64,000 nt of DNA from NCBI GenBank assembly GCA_040437565.1, contig JBDOQK010000008.1, forward strand, positions 496,001 to 560,000. Direction: 5' to 3'. Made by a program: the position numbers and the translations under genes. The stretch is from Albugo candida. Lineage: Eukaryota; Oomycota; Peronosporomycetes; Albuginales. The notes beneath the pieces were generated by a model. The model made no database searches and was not told the origin of the DNA. It worked only from the letters and a program-made list of their open reading frames with translations. Shown one piece after another: positions 31,367-42,745 of this stretch; position 1 is the stretch's first letter; every line of letters begins with the position of its first letter.

Positions 31367-34300
31367 ATGCCAGATATAATCCATGCAGCGCCATCGCATA
31401 ATGCATCCAAGAGGAAGTCGGTTGTTATGCATTCGATAGCGAGTCAGGAGGCAGTGAATCACTCGATTACTTTGCGGTATGTCGCTATTGATTGATTATG
31501 AAGAGGTCTGATGGGATCTATCGCAGTTATTTGTATGGGATAAAGACTAATGTGAGGAATAATTTGGCGTTTCTTGATGATGCGACTTTATGCTATCCTT
31601 GCGGCCACAATTTGGTCTTTTATAATGTGGAGAATAAAGACATGCAATTCATCCACAACAATGACACAACAAGCACGGANNNNNNNNNNNNNNNNNNNNN
31701 NNNNNNNNNNNNNNNNNNNNNNNNNNNNNNNNNNNNNNNNNNNNNNNNNNNNNNNNNNNNNNNNNNNNNNNNNNNNNNNTGTATGGGATAAAGACTAATG
31801 TGAGGAATAATTTGGCGTTTCTTGATGATGCGACTTTATGCTATCCTTGCGGCCACAATTTGGTCTTTTATAATGTGGAGAATAAAGACATGCAATTCAT
31901 CCACAACAATGACACAACAAGCACGGAAGGAATGACTTCATTCGCTGTATCACTCGATAAAAGGTGATTTTTGGGTGGAACCAATTTCGATGCAAAAATT
32001 GATATTTTTTGTGTATTAGACTTATTGCCGTTGCAGAAAAAGGATCTTTATCGGCTCAAATTCATATTTATGATGCTTCTTCGTTGAAAAGATGCAAGAC
32101 GATAACATTAACGGAATCAAGTGCTTGCATTTCAGTTGAATTCTCTCTTGATCGCAAGTATCTAATGAGTCAAAGTGGTGCTCCTGATTATAATCTTTCT
32201 CTATGGCTTTGGGAAAAGCTTAAGCTTGTGGCATCGATAAAAATGAGTGCTTCTTCAGGATGGTCAAACGGACACACTGTACAAACCGCTAGGATATCTC
32301 CATCGGACGCGATGAATATATGTGTCAGTGGGAACGGTATCATCAAACTTTTTAAATTCTCTGATAGCCAATTGCGCCCGCAAATAATTACAACAAAGCG
32401 AGAGACTCCCAAATTCATATCGCATTCTTGGATAACGGAAGAACGTGTTATCGCCGCTGTAGACACAGGAGATCTCTGGTATTTCGAGCAGAATGAAGTT
32501 CGTCAGATCATCAACTCTTCGTCTGGTGAAGGTCATTTCACCATTTCGATCGTCGGGTACTCTAAAGGCTTTATTTGTGCTGGGACCGATGGCATTGTGT
32601 ATTTCTTTGACCGTGTGGATGAGGGACGTGAGTACTACCGGAAAGCGAAAGCATTCAAGATCGACACATGTGTCAGCTCGATCTGTAGCATTGTAAAGAG
32701 CTCAAGCGAAGACGTCCTGGTCTGTTGTCTTGACAATAATCGATTGTATTCTCTCGTGATCTCCAATACCGATATTCTGAAAGAAGACATGACAAACTTT
32801 GAAATACTTTCGACATCAAATCACTCTGCTGGTGAGCTAGGAAGTGATATCACAGGTCTTGATACGTGCATCCGAAAGCCTCTGATCGTTACTTGCGGTC
32901 ATGACAAATCGCTTCGAGTATGGAATTATATCGATCATACCATCGAAGTCATGAAAACATTCAAAGAAGAGATGCATTCAGTAGCATTTCATCCTTCTGG
33001 ACTTCACGTGATCGTCGGGTTTTCCGACAAATTAAAAATGCTAAACGTATTAATGGATACGATTCGACCATTTCGACAGTATGCCATCAAAGCGTGTCAA
33101 GAAGTGCGATACAGTCACGGCGGTCAGAATTTTGCTGCTGTGAATAACAATGTCGTACATGTATATGCGACATATACGGGAGAATTATTATCGATTCTTC
33201 GTGGTCATTCCAATCGAGTCAACGCGATAAGTTGGAGGCGAAATGATCGGAGTCTGCTGACCTGTGGCTTGGATGGACACGTTATTCTCTGGAATCTACG
33301 TGCTGCTGGAAAGATTGGTAGTAGCCATTCTCAAGCTCGAAGTGTCTACCTAGACGCAGCAGTGACATTCGGAGGCGATATTGCCTACGCAACATCAAAC
33401 GATGGATATCTCAGAGAAATCGATATGAATTCGGGCTCCATAAAAGCCGAACATTTGACGAAAACAGCGTTGGGACCGATCGCATTGTCAAACTCACAAC
33501 AAGTTTTATATGCTGGGTCTACGGATCCCGATAAAGTGGGAAGTATATTCGTCTATCACGTTCCGTTATTCGTTGAGGTACCACGCGAGCAGACTTTGAA
33601 TGATCGATCGCAGCTCAGTGAGGCTTCCACTGAGAGTGTGAATGGGAGCTCGAGTCCTGACAAAGATACAGCAACGCTTTTGGGTAAAACAATTGCTCGA
33701 TATTCAGAGTATCGATGTCATGACCGAGCAATCACTCGACTTCGTCTGTCGTGCGACAACAAGTATCTATTCTCTGTGAGTCAAGATGGCGTCTTAGCTG
33801 TTTTCTCAACACAGGAAGCTCCAGTGCGTCTAAACAAGAACGAGTTGAGCAATACGTCACGTGCAAACTCATCCGGCTCAGCAATAGCGAACACTGTTCT
33901 ATTCGCTGAGGAAATTTTAATCACGAAATCGGAAGTCGAAGAAAAACAGCAAGTGATGCTGGAGCTTAAAGCTAAAGTCGATGAACTTACCCATCACAAC
34001 GACTATCAGCTTCGATCCAAGGAGATCGCATGCCAGGAGAGTCTACAAGATATGAAAGATAGACTGTCGGTCGAACTCGCACAGGATAAACAGCGATGCG
34101 CAGATATCAAACAAGATCAAAAGCAGATGGAGAATGAATATGAGAAAAAGATGCAAGAAATAAAACGACAGCAACATCTTGAACGACAAGAAATGGAAGC
34201 AATGTATGACGGAAAAATCAAAGTGGAAAATGAGCGATTACATGCTCTCCAGCAATCTTGCGAGCTGCAAAATACTAATTACCAACAAGAAAATTCTCAG

Positions 34301-35773
34301 CTAGTACAGCATCATTCTCAAGCCCTCGCGGAACTCACGACTCGATACGATCAAGAAATCGCACTGGAGCACAATATTCAGCGAGAAGCTCATCTTAAAA
34401 AGCAAGAAATGATGCGAAGAAATGATCAGTATCATAATGATTTAGACAAAGATGCTGACAAAGAGATAGAGAGCATGCAGTACAGATTCGAAGTCAAAAT
34501 GAATGAAGAACGAGAGATTCTCACTCGATTAAGGAGCGAAAACACGATCATGAAGAAGAAATTCACATCCTTACAGCAGGACATTGAAGATCAAAAGGAA
34601 GAGATACGCGCGATCGAGGAAAAGAGCAAGGAGCTTATGGAGACAATTAACGCATTAAAGAAAGATGTCGTCGGTCATCAGAAAGAAATACGAGAGCGAG
34701 AAGAAACCATCCAGGACAAAGAAAAGCGTATTTTCGATCTGAAGAAGAAGAACCAGGAGCTTGAAAAGTTTAAATTTGTGCTGGATTATAAAATCAAAGA
34801 ATTGACGAGACAAATCGAGCCTCGAGAACAGGAGATTGTGAAATTGCAAACGCAAATACAGGAAATGGATGTAGAGCTGGAACAATATCAGAAGAGTAAT
34901 AGCGCACTCGATTTGATGGTCGGTGACTTGAGGCTGAAAATGGATGGGATGCAAAAAGAACTACAGGCTCAGACTCGAGAAATGCAAGTGAGAAAGCAAT
35001 CCAGCGAGCAAATTCGAGTAGATCTGTCAAAATGTGCAAAGCACGCACAAAATTGTAAAGAGCTCAAAGCTGCACTGATTCAATTTAGTAAAACGTACGG
35101 AGCAATCACATCGCTAGTTCGAAAGCCTGAGCAGGGAGAAATCGTCAATTCGTCCGAATGCAGTCGACAACGCGAGTATCTGGAAAAGGAAGTTGGATCG
35201 TTGAAAAAGAAGATTGTAAATGGTTTGTCATGGAAAGAAAGCGAGGTGTATCGCTTACAGCGTGAAAATGCTCTTCTTAGCGTACAGGCCAACGAATTAC
35301 GTCGAGAGCTTCAAACGACACAAACAAGGTGCTCGGAACTGAAAAAAAGCAAGAATCCATCTCATCAAAACAAATACGAAACTGATTCAGATTTTGACAC
35401 GAGGGTGATAGTTCATCCGACAAAAAGCCCGAATAACGAGAATAAGCTTACTTTGCAAGTCGGCGAGACAAGTCGGCAAGACCCGAGGATAGAGAAGAGT
35501 CATCAAGCTGAGTATCGCGAAATACACATGCAACAAAAAGAAATCATGCAGTTGAAAGAACGGTTGTCGGTTTTACAAAATACGCTGGGAGGGTCCCTGC
35601 AGCCTTTGAATCCAAGTACTGGTCGTGTTGTTGGCAGCACATCACCAATCAATCAGGCATTTGTACAAAGTAAATCGACTTGTAGTAGTACTCCAACAGC
35701 ACCAACAGCGTTCCTCCTTGACGTGGATGTGCCTTCGTCTTTCTCTCCAACAGATCGTCTTCCACCAGTTTGA
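31367..35773 (+). CDS. CFAP57: Cilia- and flagella-associated protein 57 (WDR65)
   Basis: CFAP57 is a WD40/coiled-coil protein of the axoneme, linked to inner-arm dynein assembly. Three exons: 31367-31476, 31527-31963 (with a 248-nt contig-overlap artefact inside) and 32020-35773. Without the artefact the product is 1350 aa in exact phase. The family N-terminus is clear (YGIKTNVRNNLAFLDD, then YPCGHNLVFYNVENK). WD-type units run to about residue 650 (for example TCGHDKSLRVWNY and LTCGLDGHVILWNL). From about 730 to 1215 the chain is a continuous charged coiled coil. The Ser/Thr-rich tail has no domain. A polyadenylation-like AATAAA follows the stop at about 35893. With CFAP54 4 kb away it marks the organism as flagellated. 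Confidence 0.92.
31532..31927. repeat. Assembly gap in CFAP57 exon 2 (148-bp overlap)
   Basis: 100 N at 31680-31779. The 148 bp at 31532-31679 recur at 31780-31927. The 248-nt offset is not a multiple of three, so the artefact breaks the frame and hides the N-terminus from simple ORF finding. Confidence 0.93.
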
Positions 35774-36398
35774 TGACATCATTCTTACGACCGAGTAGTC
35801 CGACAGACGTCTCAGTTCTTCTTTCTGCGTTGGTACATCGAGGTACTTTTATGTAGACACTGTTCCTGTGGGCAAGCGTTATCAACGAAATCAATAAAAA
35901 ATAAAACATATTTGTACATATTCAGTGAGCCTTTTGTCGATGTGAATGTGATTAGGAATCTGAACGAATAGAATCATTTTCCCCATAACAAAAACCTCCT
36001 CAAGTCGCAGTGTGGATCCCTAAACTGATTATAAGCGCATTATTAAAGCAGTACATTGCATCGACGCGCACATTGGGCTTGATTTCGACCGCATCGAGCA
36101 TTACCACACTACGCAGAAGCAGGAAAGAATAAAGCACTTTTGATTGTGTGTACGCTTACTCCATGTTACCGACCACCTCCTGAATCGTTCCGGATATCCT
36201 TGTATCATTTTTCAAGTCAATTTGCACGTGCTCACCAACTAAACTTTTCAAAAACACGACAAGAGTCGGTGATCGCTTGGAATTTCCGCGCATCATGTCC
36301 AGGCGTTATGATTGGATATATTATACACACTTAGGTACTGTGATTGGGTGAATTCTCTTTGCATATTAGCCAATCGATACGATTCTTTTTGGCTGGCA
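35774..36398. promoter_or_regulatory. CFAP57-TEX10 spacer with three CCAAT boxes
   Basis: The 3' end of CFAP57 is followed by the TEX10 promoter. Three CCAAT boxes lie within 90 bp of the TEX10 ATG: 36311-36315 and 36343-36347 in reverse, and 36370-36374 forward. The last is part of the decamer ATTAGCCAAT, which recurs before other genes here. Confidence 0.55.
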
Positions 36399-39377
36399 AT
36401 GGCCAACGCAAAAATTGTCACCAAGAAAAAGCCGAGCGACTTTAAGCGACCGAAACGTAAAGTAGGACGTAAAGCTGCACCACGATCCAATGTGACATCT
36501 GTGAGTATCAAATCTCGTCGACTCCATTTGCTCGAGCAAAGTGCGTTGCAAAACAAAGAAGAACTGGCACGACCAGCTCACGCACATGACACGGCCGGGG
36601 ACACATTAGCGTGGACACGTCGACATTTGACCCTTGATGACCTACTACATCAAATGACGCACTACAACGGCAATATACGTCAGAAAGCTCTGTGTGGAAT
36701 GCAAGAACTTGTCCGTCTGGGGCATGGAAATACTCTTCTCACAAATATATCTCCAGTACTCGAGAAAATGCTCTCAGTTTTATGTGATCATGAAGCCATT
36801 GTTCGGGAAGCAGCAGTCTCAACGTGGAAAGTGGTGTTACCAGCTCTAATTGGAGGACCCGCAGCAAAAGCTGCTATGGAACCATTTGCTCGACTTTTAA
36901 GCATCTCAATTTGCAGTGGAATGACACATATACAATCTGGAATTCGACAAGATACATTACGGATAATCAAAATCGTTCTCGAGATTGTCCCCGAGATGCT
37001 CACCGTCTGGGCCGGTGTGAAAACGTTCAGCTTGCTGATCGAGAATTTCTCGGATATCATGTCGTCTTCATCGACTCAAGGAATACAGGTAAGAAATCAG
37101 TATGAAGCATTAACAAGTAAAAAAGTGTCGTCCAGAGTTGCACCTAAAGCTCGCAAGAAGGAAGACACAGCGGTGAGCGTGCGCCTACCAACTGGTGCTC
37201 TTGAATTGCGATTCTCAGCGTTGGTCGCTCTACATCATATACTGGAAGAAGCGAAATGCCACCTTTTTGCGAATTATTGTGAAGCCAAAAGTCCGATTAA
37301 TCTTAGACGAAGTGCTGTGGTGAGTGGCGGTAACTTCCTGCCACGTTGTGCTACAGCCAAGGAGATCCACGGCTTACTCATATTTCCAAAAGTACACCAT
37401 GATGAAATGAAGCCTTCATTCCATAGCCTTGGTCAGACCGATCAAAGTGATATGCCGCCTCATAAGTTATTTTCACTACTTCGACCTTTGCTTGAAATTT
37501 GGATGGAATGCTCCGAATACTCTGCTGATACTTTATCGGAAGCATATACTCAGCACATGAAAATGATCATACAATGTGTCACAATCATATTCCAAGCAAG
37601 CAAGGCACACATTGGCAACTTACTCTGCGAATGCGAGCAACAGCCTGCAACATTATCCGTCAAAAATCGATCGGGGGACAAATCTGACCGAAAATTGCTG
37701 CTCGATATGCAGCACGAATTTCTTCTGCAACACTTTCCAATGTATCCGAGTACTCTGAGCTGTGAAGCAGAGACCGTACGCATGTTGAGATGGCATGAAT
37801 TCAATATATCGGCATGCAATTTAGGTTGTGTTTTACAGTCCATCGTTCACAACTCGAAAAAACTTGAAATTATGACCGAACCCATAAAATCAATCTTTAT
37901 CGAAATAGACGGAAAGATGAAGGCATTTTTGACGCAAATGCTCGAAACATTTGGAAACTCCACACAACTCCGAAGACTCCCCGGTGTTTGCGATGTCATC
38001 TTTAGCATGCTGCAAACACTTGATCTTTATCTAAATTCGAAATTGCCTCATTCAAATGATGCTGAAGAGCTTCTATGTCGATTCACGTCGTTGTATACAC
38101 AATTCACGCCACGATCCAAATCATTTCAGTTATGCACGGAATTTGCCATACGCCAGCTGTCAGTCAACAAGGCAAAAGATCGAAACAGCCAAAAGAAAAT
38201 TGAATTGAGTCATTCGGTGACAATGTCATGGCTAAACTGCGTGATGGACCTAATTACACAAATGGGAATTCCATCATCGACATCCTCAGAGTCGCTGTCT
38301 CGTCAAGGACTGAACGTTCTGATTGAAACACTAAAGATCCAGCCTAACGAAAAGAGTGACGAAGAACCCCTCCTGCAAGAACTCGTTTCTAAAGTCATTA
38401 CCTTTTTCGAATTACCTTCCCGCTCAAAGGATCCGAGTGATAAGCTGCATCCTCAAATTTGTCGATTTGTTGATTTAGACCCAAATGACCAGTTCTTATT
38501 CGCGTCCATTGTGTATCACTCACCTCAATTTTCGATTCGTCTGTTACAAGCGCTGGCCCAATGCTGTAAGAGCACACAAATTCATTGTGATGTGAAGACA
38601 TATATTTTGGATATTCTACTATGTAGAAGAGAAGAGGTGGATCTCGGCCATTTTGTAAGCTTTCTCGTGACCGCAGCATTTCGAGAGCCGACCACGTTGG
38701 CTCCGGACGAAGCTTTGATTGATGAATTTCTCGTCGTTCGTCATGTTGGGCGAACCTTACTAAAGCTGGATTTAGGATGCAGTTTGTCAGTCATTATGAC
38801 GCCGCTACTCGCATCACAAGCGCGTGATTTACTCGAGTGTTTCGACCAAACGCGGAATGAACATGAGCGATTACTTAATTGGAATGTCAAGACACTTATT
38901 GTGGTCTATACGGCTTGCCTTCGGTCAAGTCAAAGTGATACAATTACGCCAAAGGCAGCCTCTTCCGATGAGATGCACGATCGTATGGCGAGAATTATTG
39001 AAATAACACTAATGGCAGCTTCAGCAGTGGAAAATGGGCTCAAATTGAATATTGTGGACGCTGTTATCAGTCTGTTACTTTGTGACGGACAAATTTTTGC
39101 AAAAGTTCTGGGTCGGATTTCAAAAGTGGAAAAAAAAGAAATCGAATCGGCGAATTTGATGCAAAAAATACAAATTGTCCATTTTCTGATCAAGAACAAC
39201 GGGTTACGAAATTCCATTGTACAGAATCAGAATATGATCCGGCAATTCATCGAAGATTGTCACCAAATGGCAAAGGATATTAAAGGTCAAGATACTGGAA
39301 ATTGGAGTAAGACAATTCGTCACCTTGATCAGGATTTTACATTCGTCTTACAAGCGCACCAATGCAATGATCCTTGA
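36399..39377 (+). CDS. TEX10: TEX10 / Ipi1-like ribosome-biogenesis protein
   Basis: TEX10 (yeast Ipi1) is part of the Rix1/PELP1 complex that acts in late 60S pre-ribosome maturation and rRNA spacer processing. Intronless, 992 aa. The N-terminus is very basic (KKKPSDFKRPKRKVGRKA), as in the family. The Ipi1 domain follows at about residues 55-200, with the landmark LTLDDLLHQMTHYNGNIRQK and helical HEAT-like repeats (GMQELVRLGHGN, LCDHEAIVREAAV). The remainder is helical without further domains. The start at 36399 is the ATG directly ahead of the basic tract; the open frame continues upstream without another convincing start. The length matches animal TEX10 better than the short fungal form. 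Confidence 0.87.
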   Translation: MANAKIVTKKKPSDFKRPKRKVGRKAAPRSNVTSVSIKSRRLHLLEQSALQNKEELARPAHAHDTAGDTLAWTRRHLTLDDLLHQMTHYNGNIRQKALCGMQELVRLGHGNTLLTNISPVLEKMLSVLCDHEAIVREAAVSTWKVVLPALIGGPAAKAAMEPFARLLSISICSGMTHIQSGIRQDTLRIIKIVLEIVPEMLTVWAGVKTFSLLIENFSDIMSSSSTQGIQVRNQYEALTSKKVSSRVAPKARKKEDTAVSVRLPTGALELRFSALVALHHILEEAKCHLFANYCEAKSPINLRRSAVVSGGNFLPRCATAKEIHGLLIFPKVHHDEMKPSFHSLGQTDQSDMPPHKLFSLLRPLLEIWMECSEYSADTLSEAYTQHMKMIIQCVTIIFQASKAHIGNLLCECEQQPATLSVKNRSGDKSDRKLLLDMQHEFLLQHFPMYPSTLSCEAETVRMLRWHEFNISACNLGCVLQSIVHNSKKLEIMTEPIKSIFIEIDGKMKAFLTQMLETFGNSTQLRRLPGVCDVIFSMLQTLDLYLNSKLPHSNDAEELLCRFTSLYTQFTPRSKSFQLCTEFAIRQLSVNKAKDRNSQKKIELSHSVTMSWLNCVMDLITQMGIPSSTSSESLSRQGLNVLIETLKIQPNEKSDEEPLLQELVSKVITFFELPSRSKDPSDKLHPQICRFVDLDPNDQFLFASIVYHSPQFSIRLLQALAQCCKSTQIHCDVKTYILDILLCRREEVDLGHFVSFLVTAAFREPTTLAPDEALIDEFLVVRHVGRTLLKLDLGCSLSVIMTPLLASQARDLLECFDQTRNEHERLLNWNVKTLIVVYTACLRSSQSDTITPKAASSDEMHDRMARIIEITLMAASAVENGLKLNIVDAVISLLLCDGQIFAKVLGRISKVEKKEIESANLMQKIQIVHFLIKNNGLRNSIVQNQNMIRQFIEDCHQMAKDIKGQDTGNWSKTIRHLDQDFTFVLQAHQCNDP

Positions 39378-39829
39378 CGAGATGTTGTGTGAGGTTTGAT
39401 GAAGACGGTGGCTCGTATTTGTCATTCAGGAATCAGCCAGGATAGTTTCGCCTCGATCAAAATCGACTTCTTGATTTTTTTTTACAATATGTCCATAGGG
39501 TACTGATATCCCGACAACTTTTCTTTTAATTACATGCCTAGTTATATTATTACTGCATCGTTGCAGACACCTCTGGAGCGGACTGCTCGATCCTGACGCC
39601 TCACAACTTTTTCTGTTTTGAAAAATACATAAATGATTTTATATTTCTAACTAATTACAATCATACACACCCTAAATTGTTGCTCCAACAACTTCAATCG
39701 AGAATTATTTGTGATTGGCTAATACCCAGATGTTTCAACTGTGATAGGCTAATACAGATGACAATTTCCATTTGACACATATTTCTATTTCTATACGCTA
39801 CCTCCAAGATTGCAAAATGCTTCCCCACC
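39378..39829. other. Intergenic, imperfect 31-bp-spaced repeat
   Basis: Downstream of TEX10. There is an imperfect direct repeat about 31 bp apart (GTGATTGGCTAATAC near 39712 and GTGATAGGCTAATAC near 39741), the first holding a CCAAT box. No gene is seen. Confidence 0.5.
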
Positions 39830-40395
39830 AGTACACCAAACCTACAACACACTTGAAGAGCTCTTCAAAGCTGCACAAGAGTTTGCATTCATTGAAGGCT
39901 ATGCGCTAGCTATTAAGAGCTCTACCAAAAATCTGCGATATTAAACAAACTGCGAGTTAGGAAGGACATACGATACAAGGTAAGATTGGAGCACAAAATT
40001 TCAACTCTACTGATACAAAGTAAAACAGGTCAAACCTTACTCAGGAGAATCGACAGCGCCAAACTGCCACCAGATTAATTGACTGCGCGTTTTTGCTGTA
40101 CGCTACAATATATAAACGTGATTCAAAATGGAGATTGCTTGTGAAAAATGGTCAACATAACCATGAAAGATCAAAAGATATTGCTGGGCATCCAATAGCA
40201 CGAAGGCTTAAGCAGCGAGGAAGACCAGTAGGATCAAAGCAATCTTTTCAGAATGAAGCCTCCTTAAAACGAGACCATCAGCATTTGAGCATCAGACACA
40301 AGGAAAATGCAGGGTGCAGCAATTACGGCAAAATCGGCCATAACAAGCGGTCTTGCAGAATTCCGGTTACAAGCTTAGCTTCAAGACAAGCTTAG
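39830..40395 (+). mobile_element. FAR1/Mutator-type DNA transposon remnant
   Basis: Translation of two pieces gives the N-terminal FAR1-like zinc domain of Mutator-type transposases. The first piece is LEELFKAAQEFAFIEGYALA, then TNCELGRTYDTR. The second, after a probable intron of about 50 nt near 39979-40028, is RQTATRLIDCAFLLYATIYK, then KWRLLVKNGQHNHE and a linker with RGRPVGSK. A zinc-knuckle-like CSNYGKIGHNKRSC follows, but its second cysteine is Tyr. One in-frame stop (TAA) lies between the first block and TNCEL, and no transposase DDE domain follows, so it is a truncated, inactive piece or a domesticated fragment. I saw no terminal repeats. Confidence 0.7.
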
Positions 40396-41151
40396 TAAAA
40401 ATTAGCTATTTTTCATTCACAGGATTTTTTCATAACACATTTTATTTTCGGACGTTAGTCTATAATAACTCCTGCATCTATACGACGCATTATAGCTCAA
40501 CAAACTGGCAATGAATCGTCTATTAATGATGTTTAGCTCATTTGAAGGTATCTGTATTACTAGAAGGGAGCCGCTAACCAGCCCCACCCCTCCTACATAC
40601 AGCACTCTAAGCTATGATTACGAGTTATGATTGGCTAAAAAGAGTAGCCTTATTTGCATATATGTTCTAAGAAGCGGTTTTACAATATTAAGATTGGCCA
40701 GGTCTATATCTAAATCTACTGCTACAGGTGTTGCTGGTGCTGTTGGTGCTGCTTTGCATTTTCTTTGCAATGACAGCAATCTGGATTTCGCAAGTAAGGC
40801 GAACTGAATTGTCAGATAAATGTAACTTGTGCTAGCACAATTAGCATACAATAGAAATTACCTGTTGACACAGAGATCCATTTTTTGAGAGCAGCATGGC
40901 CGCTACATGCCCGTCCATAATGGCGCTTGTTGTGTAGGATAGCAAAAAAATCTTTTTGTGAACAGCTAAGTTGTCTCAAAGTAGCTCATCGAAGCAGCGA
41001 AGGTGGCATGCATTGCTGAAAGTTTGGNNNNNNNNNNNNNNNNNNNNNNNNNNNNNNNNNNNNNNNNNNNNNNNNNNNNNNNNNNNNNNNNNNNNNNNNN
41101 NNNNNNNNNNNNNNNNNNNNNNNNNNNAAACGATATTTTCCTAGGAAACTC
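40396..41151. other. Intergenic with the one non-overlapping gap
   Basis: Contains 100 N at 41028-41127. Unlike the other gaps, I find no repeated flank, so real sequence of unknown length may be missing just upstream of GMPPA. A short imperfect GCTG/GTTG microsatellite lies at about 40722-40757. No gene is seen. Confidence 0.6.
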
Positions 41152-42501
41152 ATGCAGCACTCAAGTAATTTCCCAAAATCAAAAGCTATTATATTGATCG
41201 GTGGTCCAAACCATCAAGGCAACCACTTTCGTCCACTCTCGCTAGATCTTCCAAAACCGCTTTTCCTAATTGCCGGCCGAGAAATGCTTTATTTCCACGT
41301 GGAGGCGTGTGCTCGACTTGCAAATTTATCCGAGATTCTGATGATTGGATCGTACGATGAACGTCTTTTCACTCGATTCTTTGACCAAATGATGAAGCGA
41401 TTCAATGTAATAATCCGATACTTACGTGAGGATAAACCTTTGGGTACCGCTGGCGGCATTCGTTTTTTCCAGGAAGAAATACTACAGGACGATCCAGAAG
41501 CTTTATTCGTCTTACATTGTGATATTTGCTGCACATTTCCGCTGAACGAAATGATGCATTTTCATCTACAATTGCAAAATCATTCGCATTTGGCGCAAAG
41601 GGATATCGAGAAGTGCCGATGCACGATTTTGGGGAAAAGGGTATTCCACGATGAAGCAAAAAAATATGGTTGTCTAGTGAAGGATCAAGAAACGTCCGAA
41701 ATAGTGCATTGGGCCGAAAAACCAGAAACTTTTGTCAGTGATATTATCAATTGCGGAGTGTATCTGTTTGATATCGGATTCATGAAGAAGGTAATCCAAG
41801 TTGGAAATGAGATACGATTCCGTCGTTTGAGTCGAAGTTCCGACTGGGAATTGGTGGATAATGCAAACCAATACGATCTCAAAAAGCTATTTCCTGAATT
41901 TAGCAATCTCAATAATCTTCGATTGGAACAGGATGTGCTAGTTCCGCTTGCTGGGCATAGAGCATTGTACCTCTACGAGATGGGTGATTTTTGGTGTCAG
42001 ATTAAGACTCCAGGAATGGCGATTACTTGCTCAGAACTCTATATGCAGCGATTTCGGTACACACAACCAAGTGCACTGAGCGTAAATGGAGGGAAAATGC
42101 AGCCGCAAATTGAAGGAAATGTCGTTGTCGATCCGACCGCAAAGGTACATCCTAGCGCCAAAGTTGGACCGAATGTGACGATCGCTGCAGGAGTCACAAT
42201 TGGACGAGGCGTTCGAGTGGCACACTCCATCATCTTGGAAGGCGTGGATATCAAAGATCATGCGTGTGTACTATTCTCTGTCATTGGATGGAATTCAACC
42301 ATCGGCCAGTGGGCAAGAGTGGAAGGCGAAGCACCGAATGCATCACAAATACAATTACAATCGAATGAGAGTGCGTTGGTACGGGATGTCACGATATTTG
42401 GTGTTGCTGTGGTCGCGAATCCTGAGATTATAATTCGAAATTGCATTGTGTTGCCTCACAAAACGCTATCGCTCAGCTACCATGACGAGATATTACTGTA
42501 A
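41152..42501 (+). CDS. GMPPA: Mannose-1-phosphate guanylyltransferase alpha-type
   Basis: GMPPA is the regulatory partner of the GDP-mannose-forming enzyme GMPPB in the cytosol; it binds GDP-mannose and restrains synthesis. Single exon, 449 aa. The nucleotidyltransferase fold opens with IILIGGPNHQGNHFRPLSLD and PKPLFLIAGREM, the GMPPA form of the signature (GGP-x-x-G and FRPLS) rather than the GMPPB form. Further blocks are GTAGGIRFF and NCGVYLFDIGF. From about residue 320 a left-handed hexapeptide beta-helix follows (VHPSAKVGPNVTIAAGVTIG). The ATG at 41152 lies just after a gap, so a 5' exon cannot be excluded, but the fold begins normally from this start. Confidence 0.9.
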   Translation: MQHSSNFPKSKAIILIGGPNHQGNHFRPLSLDLPKPLFLIAGREMLYFHVEACARLANLSEILMIGSYDERLFTRFFDQMMKRFNVIIRYLREDKPLGTAGGIRFFQEEILQDDPEALFVLHCDICCTFPLNEMMHFHLQLQNHSHLAQRDIEKCRCTILGKRVFHDEAKKYGCLVKDQETSEIVHWAEKPETFVSDIINCGVYLFDIGFMKKVIQVGNEIRFRRLSRSSDWELVDNANQYDLKKLFPEFSNLNNLRLEQDVLVPLAGHRALYLYEMGDFWCQIKTPGMAITCSELYMQRFRYTQPSALSVNGGKMQPQIEGNVVVDPTAKVHPSAKVGPNVTIAAGVTIGRGVRVAHSIILEGVDIKDHACVLFSVIGWNSTIGQWARVEGEAPNASQIQLQSNESALVRDVTIFGVAVVANPEIIIRNCIVLPHKTLSLSYHDEILL

Positions 42502-42745
42502 TCGAGGGTCAAAGTTGAGTAGAGTTCGTGAATAATAACGATAGTATAATGGAAATATACACTGCGGAACGACGTCACATCACACATCACAACTGGGCGG
42601 TTAGCAACGATCGAGCTGACCAGCTCGATGTTAGACGGAGAACGATGCGCTAGATGCCCTTCCACGAAATCTGATACTTGAAGCAATACTCCTTCTAACA
42701 GAAATATATCAAACGTGTTGATACGTTCTTTGTATGTAAAAGTAT

